A DNA stretch of 64,000 nt from Saccharina japonica (taxonomy: Eukaryota > Sar > Phaeophyceae > Laminariales > Laminariaceae): contig MEHQ01002830.1 in NCBI GenBank assembly GCA_008828725.1, forward strand, positions 281,384 through 345,383. The letters run 5' to 3'. How positions within the stretch are numbered: position 1 is the first letter of the stretch; each line of letters begins with the position of its first letter. Made by a program: the position numbers and the translations under genes. A model generated the notes under the pieces. The model was not told the origin of the DNA, made no database searches, and was given only the letters and a program-made list of their open reading frames with translations. Positions 12,776 to 22,300 of this stretch are shown piece by piece.

Positions 12776-13022
12776 GACGCGTGCTACGGTAGAGGTAGCA
12801 CTTTTTGGCTGATTTTTTTTCTGACCGATCGGGCTCCTTAACCCAAATTCGTCGGACTTTCATCCTTGTGACCAATCATGTTTCAGAATTTACTGCGGTC
12901 ATGAGATTTCTCATCCGGCAGCACTTTTGTTTTCCTCCCATATCATTTTTTCGGTGAGGTATGACGCTCCTTAAGTGAGGAGCTCAGAAAAAACATGTCG
13001 CACCTCTATCGTAGCATGCGTC
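12776..13022. mobile_element. MITE family 1, intact copy with 4-bp target duplication
   Basis: 247 bases bounded by inverted repeats. The left end is 'GACGCGTGCTACGGTAGAGG' and the right end, reversed, is 'GACGCATGCTACGATAGAGG', an 18/20 match. A perfect AAAT duplication flanks it (12,772-12,775 and 13,023-13,026). The interior is AT-rich and non-coding, with hallmark phrases 'gatcgggctccttaaccc', 'ttcgtcggactttcat' and 'ggtatgacgctccttaagt' that identify other copies across the window. It is non-autonomous; no matching transposase was found here. Confidence 0.9.
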
Positions 13023-13121
13023 AAATAGGCTGTTCGCCCGAGAGTGGTCGAAAAACATATTTTGGACACCTCACGTCGATTTGTTCAACTTTGACCTTAT
13101 GACAGGGGGGGGGGGTACCTG

Positions 13122-13335
13122 AGACCGTCCCCTCCCTCTACACCTGTACAATAACTATATAAAACTGAACACAGGGGACAGCATAGAGCCCCCCCCCCCT
13201 GCTTGATATACAAGGCCTTCCATAGTACTACAACAGTACCGGATACCGTCCCCTCCCTCTATTGAAAACAGGGGACTGTAGAGAGCCGTCCCCTGCTTGA
13301 TACAAGGCCTTCCATAGTACTGCAATACTACTGGG
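13122..13335 (+). repeat. Two-unit direct tandem duplication
   Basis: Two consecutive units of roughly 110 and 95 bases share 'accgtcccctccctcta', 'acaggggac', 'agagcc', 'cctgcttgata' and 'aaggccttccatagtact'. The units differ by an internal insertion and a C-run length difference. Confidence 0.8.
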
Positions 13336-14275
13336 CGGCGCTGCGACCTATACGAGTAGGCCGCAACTGCGTAGTGACAGCGACTGCAGCAGTAGTGACA
13401 GCGACTGCAGCTGCAGTAGTGAGCGGAACAAAGGAGCTTTGAGCTCACTCGAAGGTGGATCAGAAGGCCCCGAAGAGTCGTGGGATCGGCAGGCTTGGCA
13501 TGGAATGTCGAGTGCGTTCTTTTCTAGCTTCGGCACATTGTATTCGGTCGACAAGCTTGGTCGGATCAACATGCAGGTTCCTTCCTTCTCAGCAGATAGA
13601 TCGATAGACCCCAGGTAGATATCTTCGACACCTGTGTGTACCCTTGCAACGACAATCCATCAGGGAAACCAACTGCTGATCCTGCCTGGTGTCATTTGCA
13701 GTTGCCTTCCCACAAAAGTCCCACATGCTTCTGTACACACGTCGTGAACGTCACTGTCGGCGACATCGCGAACGGTGGTCGATACTCACATAATACATCG
13801 TAGCAAAGCAGAACAAGCATTCAAGGTAAAATATGTCGCACGAGGGATGTATGTGTGGTGCCATGTTACGCTAGTTGACTCGATGTGAGTCTTTGCGCCT
13901 CTCCGGTACTCTGTCACACAAATCACATATGATACGTACACCGATACACGCTGGATACACTAAAAAAAACAAAATTGTTGTTAAAAAAAAAAGTTTCGAG
14001 CCCTCCGGGGGGTTAGGTGTATGATATCTAAATCACCGGCCGCCCCTGGTTCGCCTACTAATGCTGCGTACGCATGTCCGCCGAGTTGCGTAATTAGCAA
14101 ACTAATCAATCAATCAATGCGGTGGTGCAGTGTTAACCCCGCGAAATAACGTACCAGTATACCTATATGTATTGGTAGTAGTACAGCAGCAGGAAACGCG
14201 CCGAAAACTATTCGCACGGAAATATCCTGCAGGGTGAACCGCAGTATATATATACTACTACTGATACTGTAGTGC
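13336..14275. other. Intergenic, nothing recognised
   Basis: Includes a short direct repeat of 'gtagtgacagcgactgcag' near 13,370-13,410 and otherwise short frames only. Confidence 0.4.
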
Positions 14276-14375
14276 AGGAGACCATAGTAAACAGGACCGA
14301 ATATTGGTAGTAAAAATAGTGAAATATATAGGTTTTTGTCTGTACCGTGGGTCCCATTTACTATGACCCACCATA
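14276..14375 (+). mobile_element. MITE family 2, palindromic, copy i
   Basis: About 100 bases with inverted ends. The left has 'gaccatagtaaacaggacc' and the right 'gggtcccatttactatg'. The core 'aaatatataggtttttgtct' is shared with copies at 17,212-17,318 (inverted) and 40,205-40,305. Non-coding. Confidence 0.8.
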
Positions 14376-14901
14376 GTAGTGAACGCGCCTCTCCCAATCG
14401 GGATGTTTTAACTCAATGTATATATATATAGGCTGTGGGCTGTGTCGTCAGCAGCCGTTTTGGTGGTGTGACACCCACGGGATGATTCGCACGCAACTCT
14501 TTGCGTGGCAAACATAAGTTCTACGTACTGTATTAATAGTATTGTATCGTGCTATTTGCTAGGTTACTTGCTTATGAGCTGCGGTCACGACCACACTGAC
14601 TGGCTCCGAGGTTGCTTCGTAGGGTTGTGATGTTTGGAGATGGGAGGGTGCGAGATATGCTTCTCGTCTATTTCATTTCCATCGCAACACTTTTCCTATG
14701 TGTGTGATTGACCCGGTTTACGTATACACGCTGCAAGCTGTGTCGACAGTCTATTGATTTTTACCAGGTAATTAGTTGCTGCACACGGCTGAAAAACGTT
14801 AATAACTGCCCCGGTTCTTCAGTAGTAGGTCCCGCTGGTCCTGATGATGCTCTCCTGCCAACGCCCGCCACACATACATATGTTTTCTGATTATGGGATA
14901 T

Positions 14902-15135
14902 GACGCGTGCTAGGGGAGCGGTAGCATTTTTTCGGTTTTTGTTGTTTGGATGGCAGGGCTCCTTAACCCAAATCCGTCAGAATATAATTATTTCCATGCA
15001 ACGTTGTTCATTTTCAACCTCAACCATGGGAATAACGGTTATCGTGTGAAACTTGTACTTTCCTTCAAAATCAGTTTTTTGGGTGGAGTATACGTAGAGC
15101 TTCTCGAATGGCCACCCTCTACCGTAGCATGCGTC
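14902..15135. mobile_element. MITE family 1, copy with 4-bp target duplication
   Basis: 234 bases starting 'GACGCGTGCTAGGGGAGCGG' and ending 'CTCTACCGTAGCATGCGTC'. Perfect ATAT flanks lie at 14,898-14,901 and 15,136-15,139. It shares 'gggctccttaacccaaat' with the 12.8 kb copy. Confidence 0.85.
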
Positions 15136-15689
15136 ATATCATCGCCGAGGGGATCATAGGATGACCTGTTCGCAAGCGCACGGTGGGTGGGGTAGTGCGT
15201 GGGGCTGCTGCAGGGCTTGTGCGCCATCAAAGCCAGCATACGGCGTATATAGTTAGGGTATGACCAGGCTGTCTGTACCTATACAAGAAAAAAGAGGGCC
15301 AGGAGGTGGCTGTGGCGATACATTCTGCGATGGGGGTGCCGGAGAGCGGCCCCATGTCTGCCGAAACAACGGCGATGACCTAAGCACAACACCCAGGGCC
15401 TTCCGGAAGGAGCAGGTTGGACCGCGAGCATCGCCTGCTCTTAGGGGTGCCTCGCGCAGCATGCGAGTTGGGTGTGTCCAGCTGCGTCGTCGGGTGCATT
15501 CGCCGCGAGTCGATATGCGGTGGCGGCTGAACTGTTCTTTATTTAAAAAAAAACGGTTTCATCGCGAGTTGTTGCGAAGATTTTCGAGGGGTTTTCAGAC
15601 TAAGTTGGCTGTCGTTTGGACTCAACTGCGTTTTTTATCTGAAAACTCAAGGCTGTTCGTCATTTTCAGGTAAACGTTTCAGATAATAT
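15136..15689. other. Intergenic, nothing recognised
   Basis: A 137-codon plus frame (15,260-15,673) and an overlapping minus frame are both open in locally GC-rich sequence. Neither has a recognisable domain. Confidence 0.35.
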
Positions 15690-15935
15690 TTGCTCGTGAA
15701 GACGGGCCCACCTTGCAAGCAGAATATTCTAGGAAGATTGAGAAACTTTGATTTGTATACGTATACGTAGGACGTTTGGCCGATCAGGTGAATGCAGCGA
15801 TACATGGTACCTGGTAGTGTATAAATCGGCGTAGTCCTTGGTGCACACCGGTCTAATGCGTAGTTAGTTATGACCCCCACATGATAGCGCACAGTGCGGC
15901 AGAGTCAGAGGCACAGGTCCAAGGTGTGATATAGA
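15690..15935 (-). repeat. Dispersed repeat, inverted partner of 53,262-53,490
   Basis: The reverse complement matches 53,262-53,490 along about 240 bases: 'ctatatcacaccttggac', a 'gcagcgatacatg' block and 'agaatattct' occur in the same order. Both copies keep short frames with similar residues (for example 'MYRCIHLIGQ' here and 'MYRYIHFMGQ' there), so the family may once have encoded protein. Confidence 0.6.
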
Positions 15936-16189
15936 CTACTTTAGTTTGGTGTTTATTCCACACCTCGCAATGGGTATACGAGACGTACCGGGTATATATG
16001 TGTAAGGCTCTTGCTCGCCTGGGCTAGTCGCATCACAACAAGCATGGCATCCACTTCGGAAACAAAGCATTAATATTACTTGCGATAACCTGGGCTCCGT
16101 CTGATGACACGTACATCCACCATAACCTACGACGCACCGCAATCGTTTTATTCGTTCATGCTCTTGCTGCGGGGGATCCAGGAAAATAT

Positions 16190-17500
16190 TATTGAGTTTT
16201 TCACGTCACACGATGCACATTTCTTGCCCCGTATTCAAGCCCCAAAGTTGATTCCGGGAACGTTTTTGGAAGAATAAAAAAACATTCCTTCAGGTGAGTT
16301 ATTTCGTTGTTTGCTCCGTAGTGTTGCGTCGAGCTTCATTCATTTCGTACACGACACACCTTGCTCACAACCATCACTCCCATCATCCATTGCGAGATTT
16401 GAGATACGAGCACTACCGAACTACAGCAGGAGTAAACTGGAAAGTCGCTCGAGTCGAAACGAACGAAGGTGAGACAGCCACGTACATTCGAATCATCGCC
16501 GGTCCTGCGACGCTGAATATGTATATATACACAGGAATACGGGACAGTACGGAAAACATTCCACATACGCAGAAGGACGTTAGTACGCTGATAGTACGGT
16601 ATAGGATGCAGCTCTTTGTCTTGTGTTATTTCTCCGTATATCATACGTTGCGTTGCGTTTAGCTCTGAGTATACTGCACACACCAGTCTGGACGGTCGTC
16701 GGTAAGTACAGACTCTTCTCCTGGATGTAATGCGCAAGGCAAGCGCTCTATGTGAAAACAAGTACAAACGAACGCTGCGGCTCTCTATGTTGTGTAGAGC
16801 TTGTATCTCGTACCGTCTGGTATGATACCTACGAGACCATTGTGCCGGGTGTAACAAAAAAATGCCAATACATATCGGGTGATATACAAGGGCTCCGATC
16901 CGCTGGAGGCTGACGCCGCCCGCTACGCTCACGCAAGGAAAGAGGCAGAAGAGGCCCATGATGTAGTGCAAGCAAACACGGACTTGAAAATGCCAAGAGG
17001 TTCATGGTGTACAGCGAAGAAACGGCGGACTTGACATGCATGCAAAACATGCTCGGGATGCACATTAGTGTTCGAAAGAGAAAGCACAGCAACACGGCTC
17101 ACAGCACGCCGCTGCGCTGCCTGCAGTGGTGTGTGTGATTTGTGCCTTTTTCGTGAGTGTATGTATGTGTGGTAGGACAACAACAACGGTGGTGGTGGAA
17201 CTCGTATAACGGGGGACCATAGCAAATAGGACCTACGGAACATACAAAAGCCTATATATTCATTATATATACCTATTTTTACTAACAACTTTTGGTCCTA
17301 TTTACTATGGTCCTCCGTAGTAGTACTTTCTACTTTGTATGAAAGAGAAAGCACGGGACAGCACGGTCGTCTAGTTGTGAAGTACGAAAAACAGAAAATC
17401 TACTAAACTGAGAAATACGTCGTACACATGTTTACGTACGTACGTACGTACGTACATACGTACATCTATGGATTACTCGTACTCGTACTTGTACTCGAAC
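16190..17500 (+). mobile_element. Unclassified repeated element, copy 2 (inverted relative to copies 1 and 3)
   Basis: Matches about 10,060-11,190 in reverse. The conserved coding-like frames therefore lie on the plus strand here: 'DAHFLPRIQ' near 16,215 before a splice-like GTGAGT, 'GETATYIRIIAGPATLN' in 16,294-16,662, and 'EEAHDVVQA' near 16,950. A Tc-like 'tacgtacg' run (17,437-17,462) and traces of the ACGAGT microsatellite lie at its far end. Copy 2 was split by a palindromic MITE at 17,212-17,318, which gives a relative age: the MITE arrived later. Confidence 0.6.
17212..17318 (-). mobile_element. MITE family 2, palindromic, copy ii, nested in repeated-element copy 2
   Basis: Near-perfect inverted ends: left 'gggaccatagcaaatagga' against right 'tcctatttactatggtcc'. 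The internal sequence is the reverse complement of copy i. Flanking sequence on both sides continues as repeated-element copy 2. Confidence 0.85.
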
Positions 17501-17829
17501 TTTACCGGCAGGAGCGCAAAACAAAAAAGTCGGACTAAAATGGGAAATTGGTCGTACGCTCTCATCACAGCTGACGTATTTTCATAAATATATAAAAAAA
17601 ACATGAAAATGTGAGTCTCAGGTTGTTGCTACATTGTCAGTTGGCGATGTCTGTCATGCAAGATCGTGCCTGATCAGAAGATGTTTCTCCATTATCGTGG
17701 ATATTGGATCTTGTACAAAAAGTGGTCTGAGGTCTACTTGGATCTGACGGTAGTTGAGGTGGGGAATTACCCGGCCTGTTCACCAAGTAATTACTTGTGA
17801 CAGCTAGCGTAACTATCGATATGAGATGA
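17501..17829. other. Intergenic, nothing recognised
   Basis: AT-rich stretch with no usable frame, probably internal to the decayed retroelement whose integrase begins further on. Confidence 0.35.
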
Positions 17830-18410
17830 GCTTGTGCCTTGCCTCATGTCATTTTTGCTTGGCTTGCCGGGCCGACCATCACCAATACCTGGCGTGTACT
17901 ACACGCAACGAAGCCAAGAAAGAGAAGCTTGCTGCAGACACTAGTCGAACCCGAGATACCAGAGTCTTATATTGGCGTGGACGTAGACTCAGGATCAAAA
18001 CGTCGTACGGTTCAGGGGAGTACAGCAGTAGAAAGTGGAGGTCATCTTGATAGTATTGAATAAAACAAATCGTGGCCCCCAAGGCAACTCAGTGTTAGAG
18101 CGTGTGCATGGTACCTTGCACAATATGTTGGCGATGTACGTTACCATTAAGTACGACAATTGGGCAGAGTTATTATCGTTCATTCAGCTTGCCCATTACA
18201 CAGCGTACAACAAAACGCTCGAAGAAACCCCTTATTTTTAAATGTTTGGCCGTAGAGCTTAGAGAGAACAACTCGATTTACAGATATCGTAGCTGGCGCA
18301 CTCGTAGACCCAACATTTTTGTACGAAACAAAACGGACATGGGTAGTTTCCCAGTCGAACAAAATATTTTAGATATTGTTATACCAAAACGTTTGCTACC
18401 TCCATCGTAG
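17830..18410 (+). pseudogene. Ty3/Gypsy integrase, 3'-terminal fragment of pol
   Basis: The frame 18,035-18,240 carries the hallmark of the C-terminal half of the retroviral-type integrase core: 'PQGNSVLERVHGTLHNMLAM', then 'DNWAELLSFIQLAHYTAYNK' and 'ETPYF'. This matches the conserved integrase region around the last catalytic glutamate. A frameshift and stop follow 'ETPYF', and the tail resumes in another frame (18,240-18,410) with 'YRYRSWRTRRPN' and a stop before the LTR-like sequence. Upstream, 17,840-18,063 is an open but stop-limited piece with 'EPEIPESYIGVDVDSG' that may be upstream pol. No protease, reverse transcriptase or RNase H was seen, so the element is 5'-truncated and inactive. 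Confidence 0.8.
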
Positions 18411-18411
18411 C

Positions 18412-18935
18412 AAGCGTCGGGTATCTACGGAACTTGCCCCACATCTAGAGTAGACGATTTGCCGGCCGAACCCTCTTGCTCGAGTTAGCGTTTTCCTATT
18501 TGCTAGCAGGCTCAGGCTGTTATCGTTTCCAGCAAACCTTGTTGTACCGTCCTACTCACGGGTCAGGAACTAGAACAGGACTCCGAGTAAGCTCGTACAT
18601 AAATTGCTTCGTTTTCCCGTAGAATGTTTGTTTTGGAATCCAGGGATAGCAGATATTTACCAGGAGGCCAATAGCGATAATACATTTTAGACTCTTCACG
18701 TTCTAGTCGAGTCGTGTTCGTCCAAAGGCGTTTCTCACGTTGGTGCATGAGGTGCCCGTATACCACGAGCAAATCACAACTGCCCGTTCGATTGCTTCAA
18801 AACAGGGAAATATGAATGCACCAGGTGGCCACAACCAACAGCTTCCCCCTGCTCGCCTCTAAATCCCATTATCCAGTCTTCGCTCAACGATAGGCTTCCA
18901 TTCCAGACAATATCACACGCCAGAACTGCCCTCGC
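18412..18935 (+). mobile_element. LTR-like 3' end of the Ty3/Gypsy element
   Basis: Begins directly after the pol-tail stop and runs about 524 bases. The whole stretch is present inverted at 1-525. It ends 'gccagaactgccctc', 23 bases before the ATG of the membrane-protein gene at 18,959. No 5' LTR is in the window, so LTR boundaries cannot be proved. Its position makes it a candidate promoter or 5' leader for that gene. Confidence 0.55.
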
Positions 18936-18958
18936 CCTCCCTCTACTCTCAAGCAGCT

Positions 18959-19308
18959 ATGGGTCTGGTCGGAGGTCTTTTCAGGGCGATCGTCGTCTGC
19001 TCCGCGGTTGCCATGGGATCGAGCGTCAACGTACCGTGTCCCACCGGCACCAGGGTGTACTCCCTATCGACATGGAGCGGGTACTGGCTCGACGGGGCCG
19101 TCGTGAGGTGCACTGGCGACGTCGACGACCAAGTCATCCCTCCGGATTACAACGAGGAAGGCGGTGGGGGGGAAGACCCAAATATCTGCGCGGGCACCGA
19201 AGGCGTACAGAGCATCGACTGGTCTACGGCTATCTCGAATGGCTACGATGTCCTGGTCTACGTCACGATCACCTGCCTGGACGGCACAAGCACTCTTATC
19301 GCGGACGG
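18959..19308 (+). CDS. Membrane-protein gene exon 1: signal peptide and first ectodomain part
   Basis: Open from ATG to a strong donor (GG|GTGAGT). It encodes residues 1-116 plus two bases. Contains an acidic glycine-rich linker 'EEGGGGEDPN' between the two Cys-bearing segments. Codon use is GC-rich and unlike the flanking repeats. Confidence 0.75.
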
Positions 19309-22300
19309 GTGAGTAAGGTAGAGGCCTTACGCCCACGAACGCGGGATTAAAGTTTATCGTTCTGGCCAAACCTAGAGGCGCGTGGTGCACCCCGCGCGCT
19401 TTTGAGTACATACATACCGAAGGTTGGGTCGATGTCGATATCTTAAGCTTTGAGTTGGGAATATTATAAGGGAAACAAACCGGGTATATTAGTACCGGGA
19501 TGCGCTTACGGTCAGCCTCGTCGCCTACGATCCTTGCGACGAAAGGTCGCCTAACCTGCGCGACAAAGCTCGTGCCACGATATAGTTTAGGGCCCCACCC
19601 CTAACTCCACGAAAAATTGCGTCGTCCGCCAGTAATCATTCGACTGTTCGCTAGAGATGGAGTCGACATCTCGTACATGAGCACGAACCCCAGACACAGG
19701 AGTTAATCATCGCTAGCGCGTGTAATCCACTCGCAAGTCTCGCCAGGGATGTATGCTGACGTGGGTGGTCATCGACACTGGCTACGATAGAGGTATTCCT
19801 AGTAGTTTTCGGGTGTTTTTGGGTTCTGAATGAGGAGGGTCCTTGACCCCAATTCGTCGGACTTTCACCATTGCATTGCAATAGCTTTTTATTGTATGCT
19901 CATGCCATGTGGTCATTAATCGGGGAGCATTTTTACTTTCCTCCAAATTAATTGTGAGGTGTAGAGGTGCTCAGGTGAACACCCTCAGAATGATCATGGT
20001 GCACCTGCGTGCAGGCTACCGCAGCATGCGTCCAAAGCGAAACCACTGTTGGTCACGTTTTATTTAAACTCCTTAGGGAGGAATTACCTACATTCTCCAA
20101 GAGGTGTGTGGTACGCGTAGCTTAGGCTACTACTCCTTGAAAGGGTTGATAGTGTGAACAAAAAACAGCTGAGGTTGCATAACCGCTGTTTTTAATTTTA
20201 CTCGAGCAAATTATGTTGAGCGTGTCCCGTCCAGCACGTCTGGAAACGTCTCAGGGCTTGGTATATCACTGCATCAGCCTTGTAGATATTTCAATGAGTT
20301 CGGTCCGTAAACAAATGGTGTGAAGGAGACGTGATTTGGAGGTGACGATCAGATCGTGTGCCCGTGAATTTGAGTTGCGGTGCATACGTGTGACATAAAA
20401 CCTTTGACAGGAGATTATCATGCACTGGTTTGAAAGTAAAAAATACAGACCGTTTAGTAGTCAGTACTACTTGAGGGGTCCCTTCGGTCAAAAACAAAAA
20501 AAAAACGAGTACTTGAGTCGTCTTTTGCAATACTGGAAGTACATGTTTGGTTTTTGTTTACAGCTGCAGTGCTATTTCTGGTACAATACCCCAATATCAT
20601 CACCTCTCACAGAATACAGCATAGCTCCAGTTTGATTGCTTACATCTGCTCTCTGCCATCGTATAGCACGTCCGTTATAGTGTGTAGGAGATGTGAGGGC
20701 TCATGGATGTGTAAAGGGGCGCAGGTATTGGTTGCATCCCGAAACGAAAGTGGTCAGACGCAAGAGTTTGTATCATTTCGGAGCCCATGTTAGGTATCTT
20801 CTCCCTGCTGTGGCCGCACAGGACGCCACGAGCGGCCAACCTACAGGCCCAGGTAGGTTGGCTTTCCCGTACCCAGCGTCCTCGTCGACAACCTTTGTAA
20901 AACCAGTATCAGCAGCTGGTAACAATATGTTTTATCGAATTCGTCTTTATTCACCAGAGGTATGGGGAGTGGTTTTTGAGTAAGATACACTTTTCGTGGC
21001 GAACAAGGCGTCATGTCGATTCGGCCTCCGATACCAAACTGCCCCTCGTTCCATAGGCTCTCTACACCAGCCCAAAGGGTGTAGGTCCGAGCATTAGAAC
21101 TAGATAAATCTATATATTTTCGGAAGGAAGTAATGAAAGGTCGAAATCAGACCAGAAACAGACTTGCAACTGAAAAAAACAAAACGGGTTGTTTTTTGTT
21201 GAAGACTGCAGTTCTCATATTTATTGTTTCCATCAAGGGGGCCCTCAATATACATCGCCACGGCAGCATCAGCCGCAGTAGTAGTACCGTGGTAGCAGCA
21301 AAGTAGCGGCAGCTTCACGAACACAAACAGCACCAACAGTACGACCGACACAAGCAGAGTGGTAGTACATACAATCGGGTAATGTGGCTCAGGTAAATAC
21401 ATTGGATCCGACAGTCCGTTTCTTTGAATGGAGACAACTGCAGTTACCCCAGATTATGAAAGCCTTACATGTGTCGAGACCGCAAGAGACCTTTGCACAG
21501 GAACTGCAAAAACCTCAAGGCCAGATGAGAGGCTGCTTTGAACGTTCGATAACCACAAGCCCAGCATGTGAGTGGTAAATTCCACATATGTACCCAACTA
21601 ACAGTATCAACCGGTCGTGTTACGAAATCTCTTCCTGATATTTGCAGGAATATTATCTCGATCGTTCCGACTCAAGCTTCCAAGGGGGGCATGTAGGAGT
21701 CTTAGGTTGACAGACATTCCCTCTGGTCCCGCGTTTGCCTACGTTGCGCTTCGTCTCAGGCAAACATTTGAGGATTTGGCCATTATCGACACTTCGACAG
21801 TCTCTTGCGAGGACGGGGAGTATGTGCGTGGCATTGCGTACGACATCGAGGATGTCAGTACAGATACCTCGGCCAGCTTCACATACTACATCAACAACAT
21901 TTACTTGATGTGCTCGTCTGCTGACCTCGGTGAGCGCATACGCACTGGCGTGCAACAAAGAATGAGCAATATATACCACATGATTGGGAACACCTATTTC
22001 CGTTGCTTAGGCTTAGCGTACAGCGCTTATATAGCAGGCCGAGCGGATATAGTACCGCGGGTCGTGGCCCGTTCCTCGTGTGAGATAGCGGGGTGTGTCA
22101 GGTCCCCTGTTTAGTGCAGGTCAACCTCAAATGTAGAGTGTTAGTTTTTTCGTTTTGTTAAATGAAGGACACGATTTAATACTTACGAGGCACATGCTAC
22201 GGTGAAGCTTCGCGTCATTCTTTCTCCGGGTGGCCACTTGAGGCGTTCAATATAACCGCTCATAAGTTTACTCCGCAAAATATTAAATACGCAACCTGGT

